This document shows, piece after piece, positions 9,268 through 19,207 of a DNA stretch of 64,000 nt; the first letter of the stretch is position 1; every line of letters starts with the position of its first letter. Source of the stretch: Chitinophaga polysaccharea (GTDB lineage Bacteria; Bacteroidota; Bacteroidia; Chitinophagales; Chitinophagaceae); contig NZ_CABFVU010000002.1 in the NCBI RefSeq assembly GCF_902150045.1, positions 360,001-424,000 on the forward strand, read 5' to 3'. The translations under genes and the position numbers were made by a program. Below the pieces are notes generated by a model, which worked only from the letters and a program-made list of their open reading frames with translations, had not been told where the DNA came from and did no database searches.

Positions 9268-10650
9268 ATGCTGGGGAAACTAACAGGATTTGATGATACA
9301 ATTGTAGCGGTGGCAACAGCTCCCGGCCTTGGCGCTATTGCTGTAATACGGCTGAGCGGCCCCAATACCTACACCATCTGTAATAGCCTGTTCCCCAGCA
9401 AAGATCTCCTGCAGCAGGCCAGTCATACCCTGCATTTTGGTAACCTCGTTTCCAATGGGCATATTATTGATGAAGTAGTACTTAGCCTCTATAAAGGGCC
9501 CCGTTCCTATACCGGGGAAGATGTGATAGAAATATCCTGTCATGGTTCTCCCTATATACAACAACAGATCATTGACGCTACTGTTAAGGCAGGTGCAAGG
9601 CTGGCCAAACCCGGTGAATTTACCCAACGGGCATTCCTGAATGGCAAATTGGATCTTACCCAGGCAGAGTCGGTAGCTGATCTGATTGCCAGCAATTCAG
9701 CTGCCTCGCACCAAACAGCCATGCAACAGATGCGGGGTGGATTCTCCAAAGAATTACATGCCCTGCGTGAGCAATTAATCACCTTTTCTGCCCTCATCGA
9801 ACTTGAGCTGGATTTCAGCCAGGAAGATGTGGAGTTTGCCGATCGTACAGGCTTATATACGCTTATTTCCAATGCCACCAGGGTAGTTAAGCATCTCATT
9901 GATTCCTTCCGAATGGGGAATGTTATCAAGAATGGTGTAAATACTGCAATAGTAGGAAAACCCAATGCGGGTAAATCCACCTTGCTGAATACCCTCCTGA
10001 ACGAGAACCGCGCGATCGTGAGCGATATTGCCGGTACCACCCGCGATACCATTGAGGAAGTATTGAATATAGACGGTATCCTTTTCCGGCTCATAGACAC
10101 TGCCGGTATCCGCGAAAGCCTGGATACCATTGAAAGCATTGGTGTACAGAAAACCATGGAAAAAATCCGTGAAGCGGGTGTTGTCGTTTACCTGTTTGAT
10201 GTGAATGAACTCACTGAAACGGATATACGTAATCAGGTTGCTGCTTTTGAAACACAAAACGTTAACTATCTCCTGGTAGGAAATAAAACAGATGTTACCG
10301 GCGAAGCAGTTATCCGAGCTAAGTTTTCCGCTATTCCCGAAATACTTTTTATCTCCGCAAAGAATCATGCACATATCCAGGAACTGAAAGATGCACTCGT
10401 GCACAAAGTACTGGCCGGAGATGTTAATACAGAAGATACCATCATCACTAATGCCCGTCACCATGCAGCCTTGCAGGAAGTGTTGAAGTCGTTGCTGGAT
10501 GCGAAACAGGGAATGGACAACGGGCTGCCGGGCGATTTGCTGGCACTGGATATCCGGCTTTGCTTGCATTACCTTGGAGAGATAACCGGAGAGGTGACAA
10601 ATGAGGATAGGTTGGATTATATTTTTAGTAAGTTTTGTATCGGGAAATAA
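9268..10650 (+). CDS. mnmE: tRNA uridine-5-carboxymethylaminomethyl(34) synthesis GTPase MnmE
   Basis: 460 residues, the normal length. The N-terminal tetrahydrofolate-binding domain (TIVAVATAPGLGAIAVIRLSG) is followed by a helical domain with an inserted G domain: P-loop GKPNAGKST at 230-238, switch TTRDT, DTAG, and the NKTD motif. The protein ends FCIGK, the invariant C-terminal Cys motif needed for tRNA modification. With MnmG it adds the carboxymethylaminomethyl group to U34 of certain tRNAs in the cytoplasm. It has its own promoter and is monocistronic. Confidence 0.98.
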   Translation: MLGKLTGFDDTIVAVATAPGLGAIAVIRLSGPNTYTICNSLFPSKDLLQQASHTLHFGNLVSNGHIIDEVVLSLYKGPRSYTGEDVIEISCHGSPYIQQQIIDATVKAGARLAKPGEFTQRAFLNGKLDLTQAESVADLIASNSAASHQTAMQQMRGGFSKELHALREQLITFSALIELELDFSQEDVEFADRTGLYTLISNATRVVKHLIDSFRMGNVIKNGVNTAIVGKPNAGKSTLLNTLLNENRAIVSDIAGTTRDTIEEVLNIDGILFRLIDTAGIRESLDTIESIGVQKTMEKIREAGVVVYLFDVNELTETDIRNQVAAFETQNVNYLLVGNKTDVTGEAVIRAKFSAIPEILFISAKNHAHIQELKDALVHKVLAGDVNTEDTIITNARHHAALQEVLKSLLDAKQGMDNGLPGDLLALDIRLCLHYLGEITGEVTNEDRLDYIFSKFCIGK

Positions 10651-10722
10651 CCCCTTTCCGCCTTAGACTACTATGTTTTTGCCAAAAAAAGGGCTATCTT
10701 AAAATAGTTACTATGATTCTAT

Positions 10723-11481
10723 ATGCAACAGTGGTACAGCAAAATAGACCCGGTATTAAAAGGCTTCGTTCAAACTATCTTAATTCTTGATAGTGCCGAT
10801 CCCCCGGAGCCCGAAGACTTGCCCATATTTACCAACGGCATGTCGGCTTTATTGTGTACATCACAGAACAAGGAGAACCGCCTGTCACTGTTCGGAAAGA
10901 CCGTTCCTGCAGAAAGATGGGCTGAATGGGGCGATGCTACACTGATCGCATTTTTCTTCAAACCATTTGCTATAGGCCCAGCTTTCAAAATACCTGTACA
11001 GCAATTAAAAAATGAAGCCATCGAGTTAAATCGTTGGAATCCGCAAAAGGCAATGGCACTGACCATTCAACTGGCCTATGCTCAATCAACAGCCGAAAAG
11101 GTAGAGGTGCTGCACCAGTTTGTTCTTTCCCAGGTTACAGCCAACCAACGGGAATGTATGATCATCCGATATGCTACTGACAAAATGTTGGAGAACCCGG
11201 AAACGGATGTGTTAGCTCAGATGCTGCGGGAACTCAACCTTACGGAAAGAACATTTCAACGAATCTTTAAAAAATATGTAGGTATAACAGCCAGCGAATA
11301 CCGGCGGATCTGTCAGTTCCAGATGGCTTTTTACCAGTTAAAGTCAGGACAATTTGATAAACTGACCGATGTGGCATATACAAACGGTTATTTTGATCAA
11401 AGTCATTATATCCGTTCTTTTAAGGAATTTACAGCAACAACCCCCAATGATTACCTGCAATTTGGACTAAAGAAAAAATAA
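10723..11481 (+). CDS. AraC-family transcriptional regulator with DUF6597-type N-domain
   Basis: 252 residues. Residues about 1-100 resemble the DUF6597 N-terminal domain often found before AraC DNA-binding domains (LSLFGKTVPAERWAEWGDATLIAFFFKPFA). The C-terminal ~100 residues are a helix-turn-helix of the AraC type: LNLTERTFQRIFKKYVGITASEYRRICQF and VAYTNGYFDQSHYIRSFKEFTATTPNDYL, both helices intact. It lies 58 bases before the double VOC protein and may control it. The effector is unknown. Confidence 0.88.
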   Translation: MQQWYSKIDPVLKGFVQTILILDSADPPEPEDLPIFTNGMSALLCTSQNKENRLSLFGKTVPAERWAEWGDATLIAFFFKPFAIGPAFKIPVQQLKNEAIELNRWNPQKAMALTIQLAYAQSTAEKVEVLHQFVLSQVTANQRECMIIRYATDKMLENPETDVLAQMLRELNLTERTFQRIFKKYVGITASEYRRICQFQMAFYQLKSGQFDKLTDVAYTNGYFDQSHYIRSFKEFTATTPNDYLQFGLKKK

Positions 11482-11539
11482 TGTCGGTTTTGTACAAGGC
11501 CATGTTTGATGGTTGATTCACCTTTACATAAAAAAATGT

Positions 11540-12391
11540 ATGAAAGAACTGATCACACCTTGCTTATGGTTCGATAACCAGGCAAAAGAAGCCGCAGCTT
11601 TGTACTGCAAATTAATTCCCGGTGCGAAAATAGTGACGCAATCGCCTATCGTCACCGAAATAGAGATAGCCGGGCAACACATTACTTTATTAGATGGCGG
11701 TCCGATGTACAGACCCAATCCATCCATTTCACTGTATTACATCTGTGAAACAGAAGAAGAATTAAAGAACACCTGGGAAGGATTATCCAGTGAAGGCTTT
11801 ATTATGATGCCTTTGGATAAATATCCCTGGAGTGAAAAATACGGCTGGGTGAGCGACCGGTTTGGCATTTCATGGCAGGTTACTCTTGGAACAATAGCCG
11901 CAGTGGGGCAAAAGATCACCCCCTTTTTGATGTTCGTTGGAGACCAATATGGCCGTGTGGAAGAAGCCATCCAGCACTATACTTCCATATTCCAAAATTC
12001 AGAAACAGATGGAATACTCCGTTACTCGCAGAATGAACAGCCCGATATAGAGGGAAAAGTAAAGCACGCCATAATAACCCTCAACGGACAAAAGTTTATG
12101 CTGATGGAAAGTGCACATGCTCACAAATTCGCTTTTAACGAAGGCGTTTCCTTAACCATCCATTGCAACACGCAGGAAGAAATAGATCACTATTGGGAAA
12201 AATTAACCGAAAGTGGTGAAGAAAGCAGGTGCGGCTGGTTAAAAGATAAATTTGGAGTATCCTGGCAAGTAATACCTACCATTCTCGGAAAATTAATGAC
12301 CGATCCCAATAAGGCCGGTAAGGCAGCCCAGGCGTTTATGCAAATGCGGAAATTTGACATAGAACAGATTGTACAGGCAACGATTGAGTGA
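11540..12391 (+). CDS. VOC family protein with two PhnB-like domains
   Basis: The start is placed at the ATG at 11540 (MKELITPCLWFDNQAKEAA); the upstream TTG at 11513 only adds nine residues unlike the family. 283 residues hold two copies of the PhnB-like fold often annotated as 3-demethylubiquinone-9 3-methyltransferase (PF06983): the first opens TPCLWFDNQ, the second TPFLMFVGDQYG. Each ends in a FGxSWQV motif (RFGISWQVT, KFGVSWQVI). These are glyoxalase-superfamily proteins, usually of unknown substrate; a methyltransferase role should not be assumed. It follows the AraC gene closely. Confidence 0.87.
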   Translation: MKELITPCLWFDNQAKEAAALYCKLIPGAKIVTQSPIVTEIEIAGQHITLLDGGPMYRPNPSISLYYICETEEELKNTWEGLSSEGFIMMPLDKYPWSEKYGWVSDRFGISWQVTLGTIAAVGQKITPFLMFVGDQYGRVEEAIQHYTSIFQNSETDGILRYSQNEQPDIEGKVKHAIITLNGQKFMLMESAHAHKFAFNEGVSLTIHCNTQEEIDHYWEKLTESGEESRCGWLKDKFGVSWQVIPTILGKLMTDPNKAGKAAQAFMQMRKFDIEQIVQATIE

Positions 12392-12441
12392 ATTTTGGAA
12401 AGGCCATAACCCGAAAAAGTAGAACAATCATAGTTAATAAG

Positions 12442-12478
12442 TACAGGCGGCTTTGTTTTATAAGCATCGCCGCCTGTA
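12442..12478 (+). terminator. Hairpin after the VOC gene
   Basis: TACAGGCGGC and GCCGCCTGTA make a perfect 10-bp stem with a 17-base loop, about 50 bases after the VOC stop. The T run after it is weak (ATCAGTACTGTAATTTG), so it is only a probable terminator. The remaining ~270 bases before the next gene show nothing else. Confidence 0.5.
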
Positions 12479-12745
12479 ATCAGTACTGTAATTTGAATCA
12501 CGGTCATGTGCTGTATTTATTTCTTTACTTCAAACCATATTTAAATTCGGATAAATACAGGAACCAAATCCATTATTGGTTAATTGATCAAATACCTGCA
12601 TAAAAAACGCCCCCAATCACCACGGATATTGCCCCAAACCCACCGAATATATACCCGGCTTCTTACATTTTAATTTCTATTGATACATTTAAGGAATATT
12701 TCAGTATGTTTCACCATGCTGAAATATGCTTAATATATTACTTTA

Positions 12746-14659
12746 ATGAATGCAAGAACCGCATATGCTGCTTTAACGGTAATCATTCTTTTATTTATGG
12801 CTTCCTGTAAACAGAAAGGCGCCTCTCAAAAGAATCAGCAAAGCATTACTGATACCACTCACAGAAGGGATTACCTTTCTTTTATTATTTCTCTGGATAC
12901 CTTATCTACAGCTGATGCCAGGAAAGCGGTCCGTAGGGAAGACAGTTTACTGAGAAATACTGCCGACAGCAGTATTATACCGTTTGCCCATTATTTCAGG
13001 GGCGGAAGGTACCGCCAGGAAAAGAAGTGGGATAGCGCTATGGCAGAATACCAGAAAATGAAGGGAGTGCAGAACAACGATGAGATTGAGCTGCTGAAAA
13101 CCTACGGTATTTTGAATCAAAAAATTCCCAATTCCGGAGCCGTGGAGGCAAACCTGATGAACCAGGTACTTTCAGCCATGAAAACTGCGGAAAGCGCTCA
13201 TAGCAGGTTCACCTACCAGTTTTATGATCTGATGGCCAAAGCATATTATCAGAATAATAATGAGAATGAATCACTGGTATACGCGGAACGTTACTATAAG
13301 CATCATCCATATAAATCGCACCCCGTAATCATGCAGCGGTATTATGATATCTCTTTCCTGTTAGCTTCAAGACTGAATGATTTTGATAAGATGATGTTGT
13401 ACAATGTCCAGGCACGTAACCTTGCCAACCAAACAGGCGATAGCCTGGCCATTGCCCGCACGTACGACAATGAAGCCTGGATCTTTGTTCGCCAGGGACA
13501 GAATGCAAAAGCGCTTGCAAGTAGCAGGAAGTATATTGATTATCTTGCCAGAACAAATAACCTGAACGAGCTCGCGTATAATAATTTAGCGACCAGCTTT
13601 GTTCACAATCACCAGTTCGACTCCGCCATCCATTATTTTAGAGAGGCAATCAGCTTTGCACAAAAAGGCCCCAGGAAAAAGCCATCCCCGATTTATTACA
13701 AAGGGCTTATAGAAGCGTATAAATTAAAAGGTGATTATGCCAGCGCATTGCAGGTGGCCGACTCCGCCTATGAAATAGAAACAAGGGATATAAAACAGAT
13801 AGAAGCCGTTAAAGTGGCAGAAATACAAGCGAAATATGAAACGGAGAAGAAAGACAGGAATATCGCAGAACTTAGCAGCAGGAATGCGCTCAATGAAAAG
13901 ATCATCCGGCAGCAGAGATGGACACTTGTGTTGGCGCTCCTGGTATTCCTCGGAGGGCTTTTAGTCTTTTATTTTATTCATCGTCAGTACCGTTTGAAAG
14001 AAAGAAACAGGTTGCTGCAATCGGAGAACAGACGTCTGAATATGGAACAGAAATTATTGCAGGCACAGTTGAACCCGCATTTTATCTTTAATTCCATTGC
14101 TAACCTGCAAAGTCTTGTTGCCTCAGGAGATACAAAAGAGTCTGTACGATATCTGTCTGCTTTTTCAGGATTATTGCGGAATGTGCTGGAACAGAGCAGA
14201 AGGGATTTCATTGGCCTGGATGAAGAAATCACTTCCCTGGAGAATTACCTGCAGCTGAATAAAATGCGCTTTTCGGGGCTTTTTGACTACCGGATTGATG
14301 TGGATAAACATCTCTCCCCCGAGAATGTGCTGATACCTCCCATGCTCGTGCAGCCATTTGTGGAGAACGCGATAGAACATGGTTTCCGGAATATTGATTA
14401 TAAAGGTATCTTGACGATCTTTTTTAAAACAGATAATCACCAGATGTTTATAACGATAGAAGATAATGGAAAGGGGATGACTACTAAAGAGCCGGGTGAG
14501 CAAAAGAAACAATCCCTCGCGGGAACTATCCTTAAAGAAAGACTGGAAGTCCTTTTTAAATCACAAGGACAATACGCGAAATTTGATATCGAGGATAGAA
14601 AGGACAGCGGCGGACAAGGAGTGGCGGTACACATCGTTATTCCTGAACTTAAAGACTAA
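12746..14659 (+). CDS. LytS-type sensor histidine kinase with TPR sensor region
   Basis: 637 residues. The N-terminus is a lipoprotein-like signal (LLFMASC), followed by about 330 residues of TPR-like helices, a coiled-coil stretch, one membrane helix near 392-411 (LVLALLVFLGGLLVFYFI) and a PF06580 histidine kinase core: AQLNPHFIFNSIANLQSLV (phospho-acceptor His), then an ATPase domain with PFVENAIEHGF and EDNGKGM. Kinases of this type phosphorylate LytTR regulators; the partner gene starts 16 bases downstream. The signal detected by the periplasmic TPR part is unknown. Confidence 0.93.
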   Translation: MNARTAYAALTVIILLFMASCKQKGASQKNQQSITDTTHRRDYLSFIISLDTLSTADARKAVRREDSLLRNTADSSIIPFAHYFRGGRYRQEKKWDSAMAEYQKMKGVQNNDEIELLKTYGILNQKIPNSGAVEANLMNQVLSAMKTAESAHSRFTYQFYDLMAKAYYQNNNENESLVYAERYYKHHPYKSHPVIMQRYYDISFLLASRLNDFDKMMLYNVQARNLANQTGDSLAIARTYDNEAWIFVRQGQNAKALASSRKYIDYLARTNNLNELAYNNLATSFVHNHQFDSAIHYFREAISFAQKGPRKKPSPIYYKGLIEAYKLKGDYASALQVADSAYEIETRDIKQIEAVKVAEIQAKYETEKKDRNIAELSSRNALNEKIIRQQRWTLVLALLVFLGGLLVFYFIHRQYRLKERNRLLQSENRRLNMEQKLLQAQLNPHFIFNSIANLQSLVASGDTKESVRYLSAFSGLLRNVLEQSRRDFIGLDEEITSLENYLQLNKMRFSGLFDYRIDVDKHLSPENVLIPPMLVQPFVENAIEHGFRNIDYKGILTIFFKTDNHQMFITIEDNGKGMTTKEPGEQKKQSLAGTILKERLEVLFKSQGQYAKFDIEDRKDSGGQGVAVHIVIPELKD

Positions 14660-14675
14660 TCAGAAATAAATACGC

Positions 14676-15422
14676 ATGAAGCTTTATATTCTTGAAGATG
14701 AAGTACGTATTCTGCAACATCTTTTGCAGGTTATACAAGACATTCCATATGTAGAAGTAGTTGGGCATGCCGCAGAAATAGCTAAGGCGGCCAGGGAAAT
14801 CCCTGCATTGAAACCTGATATTATTCTGGCGGATATCAGGCTGAAAGACGGCGACAGTTTCCGCTTGTTTCATGAAATAGGGAATGATGGTTTCCAGGTT
14901 ATTTTTCTCACCGCTTATGATCAATACGCTATACAGGCGCTCAATATGGGAGCTTTCGGCTACCTGCTGAAGCCGATAGACGAAGTAGCTTTGGCAGCTA
15001 TACTGAACAAATGCTATCATCACCGGCAGCAAGAGCAGTTTGACCAGCAGCAGCTGGAAATAGCCAGGCAACACTACGCGGCGCAGGGAGCGACCGCCAC
15101 CAGGCGTATTGCACTGAAGCGGGTGGAGTATATGGAAATTGTATCTATAGAGGATATTATGTTTTGCAAAAGCGATAAAGGATATACAACTTTTTACCTG
15201 AAAGATAAACGTGAGATCCTTGTTTCGAAAGGGCTGATAGAATACGAAAGCATCCTGATCCCCTTTGGCTTTATTCGCTGCCACCAGTCTTACCTGGTCA
15301 ACTTCCAGTATGTAAAGAAATATTACAGGGAAGGCATTTTGCAAATGCAGAATAATGAACAGGTACCGGTTTCCAGCAGGAAGAGAGAGGAGGTGCTGAG
15401 GTACCTGGAGAATATATCCTGA
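14676..15422 (+). CDS. LytTR-family response regulator
   Basis: 248 residues. Receiver domain residues 1-120: acidic cluster ED at 7-8, phospho-acceptor Asp in IILADIRL, conserved Thr in FLTAYDQ and Lys in LLKPIDE. A Gln-rich linker leads to a LytTR DNA-binding domain (about 145-248: IALKRVEYMEIVSIEDIMFC, GFIRCHQSYLVNFQYV). Paired with the LytS-type kinase just upstream; target promoters are unknown. It ends 15 bases from the convergent gene at 15438. Confidence 0.94.
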   Translation: MKLYILEDEVRILQHLLQVIQDIPYVEVVGHAAEIAKAAREIPALKPDIILADIRLKDGDSFRLFHEIGNDGFQVIFLTAYDQYAIQALNMGAFGYLLKPIDEVALAAILNKCYHHRQQEQFDQQQLEIARQHYAAQGATATRRIALKRVEYMEIVSIEDIMFCKSDKGYTTFYLKDKREILVSKGLIEYESILIPFGFIRCHQSYLVNFQYVKKYYREGILQMQNNEQVPVSSRKREEVLRYLENIS

Positions 15423-15437
15423 TAAAGTAAAAGCAGC

Positions 15438-15866
15438 CTATCTGCTGTTGAAGAAAATATTTATCCAGTCTTCAACTGTAACAACATAAAGTTCACGCCT
15501 GGCGATTTCTATTTTTGCGCAGTAAACGCAGGTCTCTTTCTTCCTGTAAAACGCAAAGAGCTGTGGATGTTGGGGAGCATTCCGAAAAGAATAGAACCAA
15601 TCTTCATAATGGTCATTTGCCTGGTGCTTTTCAAGTCTGACACCCGTATCTGGTAACAGGTAGCTCACAGTCTCGATGATGCTGTCACCAGTATGATTTA
15701 ATATCGCGGGAGGAAGAATAGTAAGGGATATGTATATTACATGGAAAGGACTGTCTTCCTGGCCCCAGTATTTTCCGCGAAAGCTAATTCCATTCGAATT
15801 ATTGTGTTCTTCTGACCAGTGGTATTGATCCGGCAGTGTAATTTTCAGTGGTTTGTATCGATTCAT
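15438..15866 (-). CDS. Hypothetical protein
   Basis: 142 residues from the chosen ATG at 15866 (MNRYKPLKITLPDQYHW); the frame is open 20 codons further up, but that stretch looks like non-coding sequence. A Trp/Tyr/His-rich globular protein with no signal peptide and no membrane segment. A CxxC pair (CVYC) near the end could bind metal or form a disulfide. I do not recognise a family. It is convergent with the LytTR gene and divergent from the TPR gene at 16124. Confidence 0.6.
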   Translation of the reverse strand: MNRYKPLKITLPDQYHWSEEHNNSNGISFRGKYWGQEDSPFHVIYISLTILPPAILNHTGDSIIETVSYLLPDTGVRLEKHQANDHYEDWFYSFRNAPQHPQLFAFYRKKETCVYCAKIEIARRELYVVTVEDWINIFFNSR

Positions 15867-16123
15867 GTTTTTGGGGTTTATCCCTAAATTATTAAATTCC
15901 CGGCAATCATCGGGGTATCTCCACAAATTTTTACCGGATAAAAATTTTTTTGGCGGGATGTTGGTCGGCGAGAAACCGGTATATTTATCTTTTAAAACAA
16001 CCCCTGCAAACGCTCATATATGTTCCGAAGGAAATATTTGAAGGCGCGGGCATTGCTCCTGCAAAACATGGGCAAATACCTGCAAATGAGCACCGACAAT
16101 ATTTAATTTTATTTCTCAATACC

Positions 16124-17251
16124 ATGAATAAAGCATTCCTTACAATAGCGCTAACCCTCCTCTGGTTAGTCTCTTTTGCACAGGATACTATTGTATCAAA
16201 TCTGCAGAAGCTAATTGATAACAGGCAGTTTGATGAAGTTATCCGGCAGTATGCACCGGAGCCAGGTCGTTTGTCTGCGCCGGCATTATACTATGTTGGA
16301 TACGCCTGCTTTATGAAGCAGCAGGATGATAGTTGCCTGAAATTTATGGATCTTTCTATAGCTAAAGACGCTGGTGATCACAGGGCACATTTCATAAAAG
16401 CATCCACACTTAATTATATGGACCGGTTCGACCAGGCAATTAAATGCTTCAAGACGGCTATTGCTTTAAAACCGGATACCGCAGTGTATTATACAGGGCT
16501 GGGAGATGCTTACTATAACCTGCACTTATATGAATCGGCGCTTGAAAATTACAAGATGGCAACGGAAAAGAAAACCCCGGGAGAGCGCCCGTTTTTAATG
16601 GTGGCACAGGTGTATTTTAACCTGAACCAGGAAGAAAAAGCATTGCAGGCACTATACGATAATACAACAAGACTCCCGCGTGGAACGGAAGGATATACGA
16701 AGTCGTGGTACAACATCGGCCAGATGGAAGCTTCAGGCGGGCACTATGATAAGGCAGAAACGGCTTTTCTCTGCGTTATACAATCAGATTCGTCTGATTT
16801 TCATGCATATGCTAAACTGATACAGGTGTATTTTCATAATAAAACATATGAAAAAGCAAAGCCCTACAAAACTATTTTATATGATGCCCATAAACAGAGA
16901 ATGCTGCAGGGGAATATGGAAGATATGTTTTGCTTTGACCAGTTCAGGTGGAAAGATAAAGCCATCCAGGCATATGAACGTTATGAAGAAGGGCCTAAAG
17001 AGAGGATCTTCTATAAGCAGGTATTTTATGTGATTGATAGCATAGGAAACATGGAATTCACCATACAAACGGAATATTCGCCTATTTCCGTGGAGATGGG
17101 AGGCCCAAAATATATTCTCTGTGGTTCACAGGGGCGTACGCATTTCAACTACGGTATCGGGTTTAACGATGATCTTAAGTATGATGATTTGAAGAGTGCT
17201 GTTATTAAGATCCTGGAAAGGAAATATAACGCAGTGGCTCAAAGTAGATAG
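16124..17251 (+). CDS. Secreted TPR-repeat protein
   Basis: 375 residues from the ATG at 16124. This start is preferred because it gives a clean signal peptide (KAFLTIALTLLWLVSFAQ); the open frame continues upstream to 15950 without protein-like content. After the signal there are about six TPR-like units (for example LYYVGYACFMKQQDDSCLKF, AVYYTGLGDAYYNLHLYESA, SWYNIGQMEASGGHYDKAE). The C-terminal ~80 residues are beta-rich and unassigned. TPR proteins of this sort act as periplasmic scaffolds; no specific partner is evident. Confidence 0.8.
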   Translation: MNKAFLTIALTLLWLVSFAQDTIVSNLQKLIDNRQFDEVIRQYAPEPGRLSAPALYYVGYACFMKQQDDSCLKFMDLSIAKDAGDHRAHFIKASTLNYMDRFDQAIKCFKTAIALKPDTAVYYTGLGDAYYNLHLYESALENYKMATEKKTPGERPFLMVAQVYFNLNQEEKALQALYDNTTRLPRGTEGYTKSWYNIGQMEASGGHYDKAETAFLCVIQSDSSDFHAYAKLIQVYFHNKTYEKAKPYKTILYDAHKQRMLQGNMEDMFCFDQFRWKDKAIQAYERYEEGPKERIFYKQVFYVIDSIGNMEFTIQTEYSPISVEMGGPKYILCGSQGRTHFNYGIGFNDDLKYDDLKSAVIKILERKYNAVAQSR

Positions 17252-17256
17252 GGATG

Positions 17257-18939
17257 TTATATCCCTGCACGGTTTTCCTCCTCATTTTTACCACGTTGTT
17301 TACTGTTATGCGTGGAGCTTCCAAAGCTGTAGCTGAGCGTAAGCGCGGCCCTGCGGTTGCCGAACCAGTGAGTGAAGGCATTGTCAATGATTTTCTTCTC
17401 CCGGAAAATATATCTTACCGATAAGTATCAAACAGATCATAACAATTGATCCCTGTATTAAATTTCCCCTTTGCCCAGCTTTTCCTGATACCGGCATCCA
17501 CACTTGCCGTAGGTTTGGAGATGTATAATCCTGTACCGCTCCTGGAGCGGTAGTAATAGGAAATATCAATAGTAACCTGCTGTGGCAGGGAAAATACCTG
17601 GCTGCCGGTAATATTGTAATAACGGCTGAAATATATTCGTCGTATTGGAAACTATTGGAGCGGTTGGCGTCGGGCATAAATACACCGGTGGTATGGAGGG
17701 TATCATAGTATAAATTATTTTTCGTGGTAGTAAATGCAAATCTGCCGCCTGCCGCCCATTTTCCATTGCCTGCATTTCCTGAAAGGTCTGCCTGTGCAGA
17801 CCGTATCAGGATGTTGTTATACAGGTTGGTTTTCCAGTAGTCCAGCAGATGATCTGTGAGCGTATTTTTTGTCCGGATATCCTCTCTCTGGTGATTGTGG
17901 ATCACCATGAGATTGCCAAGTACCTCCAGTGTAACTCCACCGGCCTTACCGGTATAGTTAAGATTGGCGGCGTAATGCTCAACTGTTGGGTTTTGGATAG
18001 CTGATAGTCTATACCCAGCTGGTAGCTAAGATTATTGTTGCTGGTAATTGTTTGCGTATTGGTGGCCATTATATTGGTATTAGCCAGATGCTGCAAGCCG
18101 GTATACCGGTAGTTTCTCTCACCGGTCATATAACCCAGGCGGATGCTATATACCAGCTTCCTTGTTTTATAGCTCAGCGAAAAATTATTGTCTGCAGTAG
18201 TATAGGCGTTTTGCTGCACTACTACGCCGGCATTCCCTTTCCAGCCGAGCGAAAGGTCCTGTTTCAGTTTAATATCAATAATTCCTTTGTACTCGCCGTC
18301 ATACCGGGAAGAGGGGTTATTGATCACTTCAATGGAGGCAATCAGGTCGGGCGCAATACTTCCAAGATACTGTTGAAGTTCCTCCGGGCTCATCTGGACC
18401 GGCTTGCCATTAATAAATATAGCGGGAGTTGTTCTGCCTGACATCTGGATACTCCCATCTCCGTTTATGTCGATGCCGGGTACTTTTTTCAGGATATCGA
18501 ATGTATTGGCCGCCGTTTGGAAAAGCGGGTTTCCTGAAACAGAAACAATGAGTTTATCGCCCATCCGGCGGAATACCGGTTTTTGCCCCGCAACTGTTAT
18601 TTCGCTGAGTAATGTAAGATCGGCTGTCATGGCCAGCTGTCCCAGGTTAATGAGGTTGTTTACCGGTAATACATCTCTGTAAATTTTTTTATAACCATAG
18701 GAAGATAGAAGGATTATATATTTTCCCATAGGAACGTTTTGTAACACGAACTCACCGGTTGAATCGGCTACCTGTCCTTTAATAAGCCCCGAGTCCTTTA
18801 CCGACAAAATACTAACGGAAGCGAATCCTATGCCTTGCCCGGTTTTCTCATCTGTCACCTTCCCGGTGACCATTACCTGGCAGCGAACAGTACAGCAGAA
18901 GATCAACAGGATACCGAGCGCACCTGAAAATTTTATCAT
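17257..18939 (-). pseudogene. Eroded outer-membrane beta-barrel receptor (carboxypeptidase-regulatory/plug type)
   Basis: The N-terminal ~320 codons are intact: signal peptide, carboxypeptidase-regulatory-like domain (VTGKVTDEKTGQGIGFASV), and a TonB-receptor plug (PVFRRMGDKLIVSVSG, VPGIDINGDGSIQMSGR, IEVINNPSSRYDGEY). The barrel is then broken by three frame changes near 17979, 17625 and 17417. Reading across them gives recognisable barrel strands in different frames and a proper end, FGNRRAALTLSYSFGSS. The whole spans about 560 codons, against roughly 780-820 for this family, so about a quarter of the barrel is missing. It is not expected to make a working receptor. Confidence 0.85.
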
Positions 18940-19066
18940 GAATAACAGTTTCCTGCAAACCTAGAAAGTGATTTGCCTCCGGTAGTTTCATTTGCAGAAA
19001 TCAGGCGTACGGATTTATAAAACCGTACTGTTTGAAATTTTAACAGGTTGATAACCAGTGAGCGGG

Positions 19067-19207
19067 TCAGGAGATTTTTTCTTTGTACAGTGCCGGGGTT
19101 GTATCTTTTATTTTCCGGAAAGCGGCATAAAAAGTAGATTTGGAGTTATAGCCCACTTCATACCCGATGGCTTCAAGTGTTAAATGATCATTGCTGGAGA
19201 TCAGCCG
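19067..19207 (-). pseudogene. C-terminal fragment of an AraC-family regulator
   Basis: About 47 codons encode the last helices of an AraC DNA-binding domain: LTLEAIGYEVGYNSKSTFYA followed by FRKIKDTTPALYKEKIS and a stop. The first helix-turn-helix and the whole effector part are absent. Upstream of it (rightward on the plus strand) the sequence abruptly changes into the plus-strand regulator fragment, so the gene was cut, not mis-called. Confidence 0.78.

Noticed and set aside
12388..12603. 71-codon plus-strand frame after the VOC gene
   Set aside because: Overlaps a hairpin terminator and the VOC stop, and has no protein-like pattern.
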